Of a stretch of 64,000 nucleotides of DNA, positions 9,436 to 16,909 are shown in pieces. The DNA comes from Roseibium aggregatum IAM 12614 (lineage in GTDB: Bacteria > Pseudomonadota > Alphaproteobacteria > Rhizobiales > Stappiaceae). Made by a program: the position numbers and the translations under genes. Under the pieces are notes generated by a model that was not told the DNA's origin, made no database searches, and was given only the letters and a program-made list of their open reading frames with translations. The DNA is taken from assembly GCF_000168975.1 (NCBI RefSeq), contig NZ_AAUW01000004.1:248001-312000 (forward strand), written 5' to 3'. How positions within the stretch are numbered: position 1 is the first letter of the stretch; the number at the start of each line of letters is the position of its first letter.

Positions 9436-9771
9436 ATGTTTATCACCCCAGCCTATGCGCAGGCAGCCGGTCCGGCAGGCGCCTCCGGTTTCTTGATCCA
9501 GATTCTGCCTTTCGTGGCAATCTTCGCAATCATGTATTTCCTGATCATCCGCCCGCAGCGCCAGCGTATGAAGAAGCATCAGGAAATGGTCTCCAACCTT
9601 CGCCGCGGCGACACTGTCGTGACCACCGGCGGCCTGATCGGCAAGGTGTCCAAGGTCGTTGACGACGGTGAAGTGCAGGTCGAACTTTCTGAGGGCGTCA
9701 AGGTTCGCCTTGTCCGCTCCATGGTGCAGGAAGTGCGCTCCAAAACCGAACCGGCCAAGGACAACGCGTAA
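9436..9771 (+). CDS. yajC: Preprotein translocase subunit YajC
   Basis: 111 residues. One membrane helix (about 20-38, FLIQILPFVAIFAIMYFLIIRPQ) is followed by the cytoplasmic domain with the conserved RPQRQRMKKHQEMVSNLRRGDTVVTTGGLIGKV. YajC associates with SecDF next to SecYEG. AGGAGAAGTG gives a good ribosome site. The gene begins a yajC-secD-secF operon. Confidence 0.97.
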   Translation: MFITPAYAQAAGPAGASGFLIQILPFVAIFAIMYFLIIRPQRQRMKKHQEMVSNLRRGDTVVTTGGLIGKVSKVVDDGEVQVELSEGVKVRLVRSMVQEVRSKTEPAKDNA

Positions 9772-9843
9772 CGCGATCCCCGCCGCTTCGATAATACCGC
9801 CGGGCCGGTTTCAGATCGGCCTGGCTGCATTTAAGGCTTGACC

Positions 9844-11454
9844 ATGCTCTATTTCGCACGCTGGAAAATCGGGCTTATCGTGCTTGTGGTTGCCGCTGGC
9901 ATCCTGACCACGCTGCCGAATTTCTTCTCCCAAAAACAACTTGAAAGCTGGCCGGACTTCCTGCCGAAGAACCAGATGGTTCTCGGTCTCGACCTTCAGG
10001 GCGGTGCTTATCTGCTCTATGAAATCGACAAGCAGGACTACATCCAGAAGCGCATGAGAGCGCTTGTCGGCGACATCCGGACAACCCTGCGCGAAGATCC
10101 GCGCATCGGGTATACCGGGCTTGGAGTTCAGGGAGACGCCGCGCAAGTTCGCATTCGCGATCTGACCCGGCTGGCGGATGCGCAGGAACGTCTGCAGCCT
10201 CTCGTCAACCCGCTGGTCTCCAGCGTCTTTGGCGGGCAGGCGGTCAATGAGTTCGATATGACCGCCACGGAAGACGGTCTGATCCGGTTTTCCTATTCTG
10301 AGCAGGGCTTGGAAGACCGCATGACGAACATCGTCCAGCAGTCCATCGAGGTAATCCGGCGCCGTGTCGACGAAATTGGCACCACCGAACCCAGCATTCA
10401 GCGCCAGGGCGCCGACCGTATCCTCGTCGAGGCACCAGGCGAAGACGACCCGGAACGCCTGAAGGATCTCGTCGGCCAGACCGCGCAGCTGACCTTCCAC
10501 ATGGTCGATACGTCCATGTCCGGCGAACAGGCCCTACAGAACCGTCCCCCTGCAGGCACGGTTATCATGATGTCGGTGGACGACCCGCCCATTCCTTACC
10601 TGCTTGAAGAAGCGCCGCTTCTGTCTGGCGAAGATCTTGTCGATGCTCAGGTCAGCTTCGATCAGCGGACCAACGAACCGGTCGTGAACTTCCGCTTCAA
10701 CCAGTCCGGTGCACGCAAGTTCGCTCAGATCACGCAGCAGAACGTCAACCGTCCGTTCGCAATCGTACTCGATGAGGAAGTCATTTCCGCGCCGGTCATT
10801 CGTGAACCTATCACAGGTGGTTCCGGCCAGATTTCCGGGAACTTCACGGTGGACGGCGCCAACGATCTTGCCGTTCTCCTGCGTGCAGGCGCGCTGCCGG
10901 CCAAGCTGACGGTTATCGAAGAACGTTCCATCGGTCCGGGCCTGGGTGCGGACTCCATCGAGGCAGGCAAGCTGGCGTCGGTGATCGGCGGCGGTCTGGT
11001 GATCATCTTCATGATCCTCGCCTATGGCCGCTTCGGCATCATCGCCGACATTGCCTTGATGGCGAACATCTTCCTGATTTTCGGAGCGCTGACGCTGCTT
11101 CAGGCAACACTGACCTTGCCCGGCATCGCGGGTATCGTTCTGACGATCGGTATGGCGGTGGATGCGAACGTGCTGATCTTTGAGCGCATTCGCGAAGAAG
11201 CAAGGGCAGGGAGGTCTGCTATCTCGGCCGTCGATGCCGGCTTCAGCCGTGCTCTCGGCACCATCCTGGATGCCAACATCACGACCCTGATCGCAGCCGT
11301 GATCCTGTTCCAGCTCGGTTCGGGGCCGGTCAAGGGCTTCGCCGTGACATTGGCCATCGGTATCTTCACCACTGTGTTCTCGGCTTTCACGTTCAGCCGG
11401 TTGCTGGTTGCCCTTTGGCTCCGCCGCCGCCGTCCGTCGAAATTGCCGATTTGA
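9844..11454 (+). CDS. secD: Protein translocase subunit SecD
   Basis: 536 residues from the ATG at 9844; an in-frame TTG at 9838 is less likely. The first membrane helix is at the N-terminus (GLIVLVVAAGILTTLPNFF). The periplasmic P1 region starts with LGLDLQGGAYLLYEID, and the C-terminal five-helix block has the RND-type signature GIVLTIGMAVDANVLIFERIREE. SecD uses the proton gradient to aid release of exported proteins. It lies 16 bases before secF. Confidence 0.97.
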   Translation: MLYFARWKIGLIVLVVAAGILTTLPNFFSQKQLESWPDFLPKNQMVLGLDLQGGAYLLYEIDKQDYIQKRMRALVGDIRTTLREDPRIGYTGLGVQGDAAQVRIRDLTRLADAQERLQPLVNPLVSSVFGGQAVNEFDMTATEDGLIRFSYSEQGLEDRMTNIVQQSIEVIRRRVDEIGTTEPSIQRQGADRILVEAPGEDDPERLKDLVGQTAQLTFHMVDTSMSGEQALQNRPPAGTVIMMSVDDPPIPYLLEEAPLLSGEDLVDAQVSFDQRTNEPVVNFRFNQSGARKFAQITQQNVNRPFAIVLDEEVISAPVIREPITGGSGQISGNFTVDGANDLAVLLRAGALPAKLTVIEERSIGPGLGADSIEAGKLASVIGGGLVIIFMILAYGRFGIIADIALMANIFLIFGALTLLQATLTLPGIAGIVLTIGMAVDANVLIFERIREEARAGRSAISAVDAGFSRALGTILDANITTLIAAVILFQLGSGPVKGFAVTLAIGIFTTVFSAFTFSRLLVALWLRRRRPSKLPI

Positions 11455-11470
11455 TCCGGGAGACTTTCAA

Positions 11471-12421
11471 ATGTTGCTGAGAATTGTTCCGGACAACACG
11501 AAAATCAAATTCATGTGGCTGCGGAAAGTCAGCTTTCCACTGTCCATCGTCCTGGTTATCGCCTCGATTACTGCGTTCTTCACCGTCGGGCTGAACTACG
11601 GCATCGACTTCAAGGGCGGTACCATCATAGAGATCAAGACCGACGGTCCGGCCGATGTCGCCTCGATCCGCTCCGATCTGTCGTCCCTGAACCTGGGGGA
11701 TGTCCAGGTGCAGGAATTCGGCGGGTCGGACGACATCCTGATCCGCGTCGAAGAACAGCCCGGCGGCGAACTTGCGCAGCAGGCTGTCGTCGGCAAGGTG
11801 CGGACCATCTTCGAAGGGCAGGAGGTGGATTTCCGCCGCGTCGAGGTTGTGGGCCCACGTGTTTCAGGTGAGCTTGCCCAGGCGGGTGCAATCGCGGTTG
11901 CCGCCTCCTTGCTGGCGATCCTGTTTTACATCTGGTTCCGGTTCGAGTGGCAGTTCGCGGTCGGGGCCATCCTGACGACGGCAAACGACGTGGTCATCAC
12001 CATTGGCCTGTTCGTGTTGCTGCAGCTCGATTTCTCGTTGTCGAGTATCGCTGCCGTTTTGACCATCATCGGGTATTCCCTCAACGACACCGTGGTCGTC
12101 TATGACCGTATTCGCGAGAACCTGCGCAAATACAAGAAACGCCCGCTGACGGAAGTGCTCGACATGTCGATCAACGAGACCCTGTCTCGTACGACCATGA
12201 CATCCCTGACGACGCTGCTTGCGCTTTTTGCGCTCTACATCTTCGGGGGGGAAGTTATCCAGTCGTTCACGCTTGCGATGATCTTCGGTATCGTGATCGG
12301 CACCTATTCGTCGATCTTCCTGGCCGCTCCGTTCCTGATCCTGTTCAATCTCCGTGCGGAGGCCATGTCTCCCAACGACGACGATGGCGAGAAGGATCCA
12401 AACGCGAAAGCGTCGGCGTAA
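11471..12421 (+). CDS. secF: Protein translocase subunit SecF
   Basis: 316 residues from the ATG at 11471, which follows a GGGAG site. Signatures are LNYGIDFKGGTIIEIKT near the N-terminus and the helix motif TIIGYSLNDTVVVYDRIRENLRKY. It forms the SecDF complex with the upstream gene. The open frame extends upstream into secD but the conserved start is MLLRIVPDNTKI. A short polar tail (NDDDGEKDPNAKASA) ends the protein. Confidence 0.97.
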   Translation: MLLRIVPDNTKIKFMWLRKVSFPLSIVLVIASITAFFTVGLNYGIDFKGGTIIEIKTDGPADVASIRSDLSSLNLGDVQVQEFGGSDDILIRVEEQPGGELAQQAVVGKVRTIFEGQEVDFRRVEVVGPRVSGELAQAGAIAVAASLLAILFYIWFRFEWQFAVGAILTTANDVVITIGLFVLLQLDFSLSSIAAVLTIIGYSLNDTVVVYDRIRENLRKYKKRPLTEVLDMSINETLSRTTMTSLTTLLALFALYIFGGEVIQSFTLAMIFGIVIGTYSSIFLAAPFLILFNLRAEAMSPNDDDGEKDPNAKASA

Positions 12422-12431
12422 GGACGGTACG

Positions 12432-12809
12432 ATGGAAATCCGCGATGCGCACTTTCCCGGCCGGGCGCCGCTTGAAGCCTATGGCAATGGCGGCTTCCGG
12501 TTTGCCGGTATGTCTCATCGCGGATCGCTGATGTGTGTACCAAGCGGCATTTACGGCTGGGACGTGAATGATGCGTCGGCCTTTTCTCCTGAAGCCTTTC
12601 AGAAGGTTCTGGACGAACAGGCAGATATCGAAGTGCTTCTGGTTGGAACCGGCAAGGAACTGCAGCCCTTGCCGGCAGACCTGAAAACCCTGTTTCGCGA
12701 GGCGGGCATATTGTCCGACCCCATGTCGACCGGAGCGGCATTGCGCACGTTCAATGTGCTCCTGTCGGAAGACCGGGCTGTCGCCGCCGCACTCATTGCC
12801 GTGGACTGA
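12432..12809 (+). CDS. Mth938-like (DUF498, NDUFAF3-related) domain protein
   Basis: 125 residues starting MEIRDAHFPGRAPLEAYG; the longer upstream frame overlaps secF and is non-conserved. The pattern NGGFRFAGMSHRGSLMCVPSGIYGWDV and VLLVGTGKELQPLPADL matches the Mth938 fold family, which includes human NDUFAF3, a complex I assembly factor. It is 10 bases after secF and 32 bases before a gene for an NDUFAF6-like protein, so the two probably share a transcript. The bacterial function is not established. Confidence 0.85.
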   Translation: MEIRDAHFPGRAPLEAYGNGGFRFAGMSHRGSLMCVPSGIYGWDVNDASAFSPEAFQKVLDEQADIEVLLVGTGKELQPLPADLKTLFREAGILSDPMSTGAALRTFNVLLSEDRAVAAALIAVD

Positions 12810-12841
12810 CGACTGTCGCTCCACAAAGGCTGGTAGGCTCC

Positions 12842-13693
12842 ATGACAACCGATTTTGATCATGCCGCCGATGTGGTTCGTCAATTCGACAAGGACCGCTA
12901 TCTCACCGCGTTGCTTGCTCCTGAAACGCATCGCGACGGTCTGATGGCGCTTTATGCGTACAGCGCCGAGATTGCCCGCATTCGCGAACTGGTGTCAGAA
13001 CCACTTCCGGGTGAAGTGCGGCTCCAATGGTGGCGGGACTTGCTGGAAGGCACGGAACATGGCGCTGTTGCCTCCAATCCGGTTGCCAACGCCTTGCTTC
13101 AGACAATCGAACGTTACGCTTTGCCCAAACAAAGCCTTGTGGCCATGGCGGATGCGCGGGTCTTCGATCTTTACAACGACCAGATGCCAACCCTCAACGA
13201 TCTGGAAGGATACGCCGGGGAGACCGTTTCCGGTCTGATCCAGCTTGCCTGCCTTGTTCTGAACGATGGCAGGGACCCCGGCACGGCAACGGCTGCGGGG
13301 CACGCGGGTGTGGCTTATGCCTTGACCGGACTGATGCGCGCACTGCCCTGGCACGCCTCCAGACAACAGATGTATCTGCCGAAGGACGTTTGCGAACGGC
13401 ATAATCTTGACACCGAGAGCGTCTTCCGCGGCGAGACCACGCCGGAACTCCGTGCGGTTCTTGCCGAAATGCGGGGTCATGTTCGCCATCATCTCGGCCG
13501 CGTTCGCCAGGTGGCCGAGGAAGTACCAACCGCGTGCCAGTCCGCGTTTCTGCCGCTTGTTCTTGTGGAGCCATTCCTGAAAAAGCTGGAACAGGACAGC
13601 CTGGACCCGTTGAAGCAGGTCGCGGAGCTGTCTCAGCTCAGGCGGCAATGGATACTCTGGCGTGCCTCCGGCAACGTCCTGAAGGCCATCTGA
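12842..13693 (+). CDS. Squalene/phytoene synthase-family protein (NDUFAF6-like)
   Basis: 283 residues. The family core is visible: DKDRYLTALLAPETHRDGLMALYAYSAEIARIRELV, RLQWWRD, and ADARVFDLYNDQMPTLNDLEGYAG. The aspartate-rich motifs needed for prenyl condensation (DXXXD) appear altered, as in the NDUFAF6 subgroup, which is thought to lack synthase activity. It follows the Mth938-like gene, so homologues of two mitochondrial complex I assembly factors are neighbours. A true isoprenoid role cannot be excluded, but no carotenoid or hopanoid genes are nearby. Confidence 0.8.
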   Translation: MTTDFDHAADVVRQFDKDRYLTALLAPETHRDGLMALYAYSAEIARIRELVSEPLPGEVRLQWWRDLLEGTEHGAVASNPVANALLQTIERYALPKQSLVAMADARVFDLYNDQMPTLNDLEGYAGETVSGLIQLACLVLNDGRDPGTATAAGHAGVAYALTGLMRALPWHASRQQMYLPKDVCERHNLDTESVFRGETTPELRAVLAEMRGHVRHHLGRVRQVAEEVPTACQSAFLPLVLVEPFLKKLEQDSLDPLKQVAELSQLRRQWILWRASGNVLKAI

Positions 13694-13817
13694 TCCGGGT
13701 GAAGTGATATTCAGAAATGTGAACAGGCGCTTCTCCAGCAGAAAAACGCCTGTCACTGGATGGTCCGAAGCAGATGCCGTCAGGCACCGCCTTTTTGCAG
13801 GTCAATCCATCTCCGTC

Positions 13818-15236
13818 TTATTCTGCCGCCTGTTTTACAAAGCCAAGGGTTGTCTGCCAGTTGGTGAAATCGGCCTTGGCCCGGTTGGTCATGGCCAGCT
13901 TCTTGGCTCGGCTCTTGTCCTTGCCTTTCAACCGTTTGCCGCTTTCATCCTTGCTTGGCGCATCGACCTCAGGAAACAGGCCGAAATTGACGTTCATCGG
14001 CTGGAAGGATCCCGGTTTGCCGGCACCCTCGTCCCGCGTGATGTGTCCGCCAGTAATATGACCGAGCAGCGCGCCCATGGCAGTCGTCGCCGGTGGGGGA
14101 ACGATGTCCTGACCACGCGCTTCCAGGACGGCAAAAAGACCGGCAAGGCAACCGACGCTTGCCGATTCCACATACCCTTCACAGCCAGTAATCTGACCGG
14201 CAAACCGCAGTCGAGGGTCGGCTTTTAGGCGAAGTGTTCCGTCGAGCACCTTCGGCGAGTTCAGGAAGGTATTGCGGTGTAACCCGCCAAGGCGGGCAAA
14301 TTGCGCATTCTCCAGGCCGGGAATCATGCGGAAGATGTCAGCCTGGGCACCATATTTGAGTTTCGTCTGGAACCCGACCATGTTGTAGAGCGTGCCGAGC
14401 GCATTGTCCTGGCGTAGCTGCACCACGGCATAGGCTTTCACGTGCGGATTATGCGCGTTGGTCAGCCCCATGGGTTTCATCGGCCCGTGACGAAGTGTTT
14501 CCCGGCCGCGTGCAGCCATGACTTCAATCGGAAGACAGCCGTCAAAGTAGGGCGTGTTTTCTTCCCACTCCTTGAAATCGGCAGTTTCGCCTGCAAGAAG
14601 CGCATCAATAAAGGCTTCGTATTGATCCCTGTCCAACGGGCAATTCAGATAGTCCTTGCCGTTTCCGCCAGGACCTACCTTGTCGTAGCGGGATTGAAAC
14701 CACGCTTTGGAAAGGTCGACGCTGTCGAAATGGACAATCGGTGCAATGGCATCAAAAAATGCGAGAGCGTCTTCACCGCTTTTCTCCAGGATGGCCTCAG
14801 AAAGCGCAGGGGATGTCAGCGGACCTGTTGCGATGATCACCTTGTCCCAGTCTTCCGGCGGCAAACCGGCAACTTCCTCGCGCGAGATCGTCACATTCGG
14901 ATGGGTCTCCAGGGCTGATGTGACCGCATTCGAAAACCCGTCACGATCCACGGCAAGGGCACTGCCTGCCGGCACCTGGTGGGCATCTGCACATGACATT
15001 ATGAGCGAACCGAGCTGTCGCAGTTCGTGATGTATCAGACCGACTGCGTTTTGTTCTGAGTCATCCGAGCGGAAGGAATTTGAGCAGACAAGTTCTGCCA
15101 GTCCATCGGTCTGATGGGCATCCGTTTTACGGACGGGGCGCATTTCGTGAAGAACGACCGGCGAGCCTGCCTGTGCAATCTGCCAGGCGGCCTCTGAACC
15201 GGCAAGGCCGCCGCCTATGATATGAATGGGGGTCAT
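13818..15236 (-). CDS. trmFO: Methylenetetrahydrofolate-tRNA-(uracil-5-)-methyltransferase TrmFO
   Basis: 472 residues from the ATG at 15236 ([19 protein letters not shown]). The FAD dinucleotide motif [10 protein letters not shown] is at the N-terminus, and [15 protein letters not shown] and [16 protein letters not shown] are family signatures. It makes 5-methyluridine at position 54 of tRNA using methylene-THF and FADH2. The longer upstream frame runs into noncoding sequence and is not used. A DUF1127 gene with sRNA-like hairpins lies upstream on the same strand. Confidence 0.96.
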   Translation of the reverse strand: MTPIHIIGGGLAGSEAAWQIAQAGSPVVLHEMRPVRKTDAHQTDGLAELVCSNSFRSDDSEQNAVGLIHHELRQLGSLIMSCADAHQVPAGSALAVDRDGFSNAVTSALETHPNVTISREEVAGLPPEDWDKVIIATGPLTSPALSEAILEKSGEDALAFFDAIAPIVHFDSVDLSKAWFQSRYDKVGPGGNGKDYLNCPLDRDQYEAFIDALLAGETADFKEWEENTPYFDGCLPIEVMAARGRETLRHGPMKPMGLTNAHNPHVKAYAVVQLRQDNALGTLYNMVGFQTKLKYGAQADIFRMIPGLENAQFARLGGLHRNTFLNSPKVLDGTLRLKADPRLRFAGQITGCEGYVESASVGCLAGLFAVLEARGQDIVPPPATTAMGALLGHITGGHITRDEGAGKPGSFQPMNVNFGLFPEVDAPSKDESGKRLKGKDKSRAKKLAMTNRAKADFTNWQTTLGFVKQAAE

Positions 15237-15407
15237 TTTGTGTCCCTGGGACTTGATCCGGTCACCTATCGTCGCCGTCTTGCAGCATGGCGGCCCGGAC
15301 AATTTCTCTGCCGACCTGATTACAGGCAAAGCCCGGCAACCGCAATCTCTGCAAGGTCACCATAAGCTGGTGTTCCCTTGACCAGAGGGAAAGCCTGGTC
15401 TGGAAAC

Positions 15408-15446
15408 AAAAAAACGCCCGCCGGTGGGAGGAGGTACCGGCAGGCG
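15408..15446 (-). terminator. Terminator of the first DUF1127/sRNA transcript
   Basis: An 11-bp GC-rich stem (15415-15425 with 15436-15446, one G-U pair) with GGGAGGAGG complement in the loop, followed on the minus strand by seven T residues (15408-15414). Confidence 0.85.
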
Positions 15447-15520
15447 CTTTTGGAGTTCCACGCATGAGGCGTGGAGATGCGGTCATCAGGTTGGGAGGAG
15501 GATACCTTCTGACCGCGAAG
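15408..15520 (-). ncRNA. CcsR/cuckoo-type sRNA region with two CCUCCUCCC loops
   Basis: Directly downstream of a DUF1127 gene. On the minus strand there are three hairpins. The first has stem 15479-15485/15510-15516 and a CCTCCTCCC loop at 15493-15501. The second is a plain hairpin, CCACGC/GCGTGG, at 15458-15474. The third is a terminator hairpin with stem 15415-15425/15436-15446, a CCTCCTCCC loop at 15426-15434 and a T run. Anti-Shine-Dalgarno loops following a DUF1127 gene are the hallmark of the CcsR sRNAs of Rhodobacter and the wider cuckoo RNA family. The 5' end is not visible; it may be processed from the mRNA. Confidence 0.75.
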
Positions 15521-15525
15521 CTTTA

Positions 15526-15675
15526 TTATTTTGCAGACATACGCGCGTAGCGAGCGATGTCAGAGCGGGCAATGCCCAGGTCGTCCAGTTCGCGGTTGGA
15601 CAGGTTGGACAGCTCGTCATAGGTCTGACGAAAGCGTTTCCAGTTATTGAATTTGCGAACAACAGTATCGATCAT
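15526..15675 (-). CDS. DUF1127 small protein (first copy)
   Basis: 49 residues: starts MIDTVVRKFNNWKRF and contains LSNLSNRELDDLGIARSDI, the DUF1127 (YjiS-like) core, then RYARMSAK. Small arginine-rich DUF1127 proteins bind RNA in some alphaproteobacteria; CcaF1 of Rhodobacter is encoded just before the CcsR sRNAs and affects their maturation. This gene has exactly that arrangement. Too short for most gene finders, but the motif is clear and a second copy lies 1 kb away. Confidence 0.9.
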   Translation of the reverse strand: MIDTVVRKFNNWKRFRQTYDELSNLSNRELDDLGIARSDIARYARMSAK

Positions 15676-16376
15676 GGTTTAGGCCTTTCGCTATCTCATG
15701 GCCATGGCACCGCGGATCGGCGTCTGGCCCGTTCATCTCTTACAGGCTGGAAAATAGGTGCTTTGTGCAGTGCGAGGTAGAGGGAAAATCGCGAAGCAGG
15801 TATGCAGAAAAAGCAGATTAAAAAAGTCTTAAAAGGGTTGAAATGCCTTAAATGCCCGCGCTAGTCGCATAGCTGTCATGATTTCTCGTGTTCGCACATG
15901 CGAGAAGAGTTCAGTTGGGTCAAAGGTACTCGAACGGTGGAGCGGGCGCGCGAACCACTGCCCTCGCTCTGGCAGGGAAAAGTAATTTTGGGTGGAGACA
16001 CTGGAGACCGCACTTGCGGAATTGAGGTGTTGGCAGCGATGAAAATCGGTGCGACTCGACAAGCGCATCCACCAAAACAAACGACACAGTTCTTTTCGAA
16101 ACTGTTTCAGACGACCGCGTTGCGCGAACAGGGCACAGAGGGAATTGCAATCCCATTTTCCGTAAAGCACTACAGTTGATGTGAAGCCTTACGCTCTCGC
16201 GTTGGTCATGCAAACGTCTGCCTAGAAAAAAGTGATGTAAATGGAGGAGACAGTTTCGCCTTGCTTCAACCCGAAACGGACAAGAGAAGCCGACCAGGAG
16301 TTTGACGACCGAGAAGTGGATATTTTTGAATTGCAGGCATGCCCGGCTAATTTCGGGGCCAAAACCGGTACCCCAG
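15676..16376. other. Gene-poor 700-bp gap between the two DUF1127/sRNA units
   Basis: No convincing gene is present. Short open frames (for example plus 15898-16179 and minus 15829-16170) overlap each other, lack family resemblance and lack good ribosome sites. The segment must carry the promoter of the first DUF1127 gene just above 15675, but I see no clear consensus. Confidence 0.5.
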
Positions 16377-16417
16377 AAAAACGAACGCCCGCCAGCGGGA
16401 GGAGGTGCTGGCGGGCG
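16377..16417 (-). terminator. Terminator of the second DUF1127/sRNA transcript
   Basis: Perfect 11-bp stem CGCCCGCCAGC/GCTGGCGGGCG with the anti-Shine-Dalgarno motif in the loop, followed on the minus strand by TTCGTTTTT. Confidence 0.8.
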
Positions 16418-16512
16418 ACGTTTCGACGTGACAGGGCTGGGAGGAGGATGCCCTGCGTGTCACACGCCCGTCGGCTGGGAGGAGGATGCCTAGGGACGCG
16501 ATCTCTTTATTT
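16377..16512 (-). ncRNA. CcsR/cuckoo-type sRNA region with three CCUCCUCCC loops
   Basis: Directly downstream of the second DUF1127 gene. Three CCTCCTCCC motifs on the minus strand (complement of 16477-16485, 16439-16447 and 16397-16405). The middle one sits in the loop of a 6-bp stem CAGGGC/GCCCTG (16432-16437/16450-16455), extendable outward. The last is in a perfect 11-bp terminator stem (16386-16396/16407-16417) followed by TTCGTTTTT. The arrangement parallels the first locus and known CcsR arrays. Separate sRNA ends cannot be seen from sequence. Confidence 0.75.
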
Positions 16513-16515
16513 CAT

Positions 16516-16665
16516 TCAGCCAATCTGGCGACGGGCGACAAACTTGATGTCGCTGCGGCAGATGCCGAGGTCGGCAAGCTCACGGGCCGAAAGACGGGAC
16601 AATTCGTCAACCGCACGGCGGTAGCTTACCCAGTTGCTGTACTTTTGGCGCACGGTGTCAAACAT
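16516..16665 (-). CDS. DUF1127 small protein (second copy)
   Basis: 49 residues: starts MFDTVRQKYSNWVSYRR, contains LSRLSARELADLGICRSDI, and ends KFVARRQIG. It has the same length and layout as the first copy (shared FxNW, ELSxLSxREL, DLGIxRSDI), so the pair arose by duplication of a DUF1127-sRNA unit. It is followed by three CCUCCUCCC hairpins. Likely an RNA-binding regulator by analogy with CcaF1; this is inferred. Confidence 0.9.
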   Translation of the reverse strand: MFDTVRQKYSNWVSYRRAVDELSRLSARELADLGICRSDIKFVARRQIG

Positions 16666-16847
16666 CTTCTTATTCCTTAATTATCGAAACGCGTGTGCGT
16701 TCCGCGCCGTTGTTGAGAAATGATATATTTCACCACACGAAATAAAAGAAGTGCCATCTCTGCATGCCTGACATGCGTTTGATGCAATGCAGCAAAGCTT
16801 GCGCAATCCAAACCCGGGCGATTCGGGCAACATTCAGAAAAACATAT

Positions 16848-16877
16848 GAAAAAGGCCTGTGTGCATCGCACACAGGC
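16848..16877 (-). terminator. Terminator of uvrA
   Basis: GCCTGTGTGC (16855-16864) and GCACACAGGC (16868-16877) form a perfect 10-bp stem with a 3-base loop, followed on the minus strand by CTTTTTCAT. It lies 33 bases after the uvrA stop. Confidence 0.85.
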
Positions 16878-16909
16878 TCAACGTTGCGTAACCCAAGAGT
16901 GGTTAAGGC

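Noticed and set aside
15898..16179. Plus-strand open frame in the gap between the DUF1127 units
   Set aside because: No family resemblance, no good ribosome site and an equally long opposing frame; probably chance.
16717..16731. Palindrome GAAATGATATATTTC upstream of the second DUF1127 gene
   Set aside because: A perfect dyad but short and AT-rich, with no known matching regulator; not enough to call an operator.
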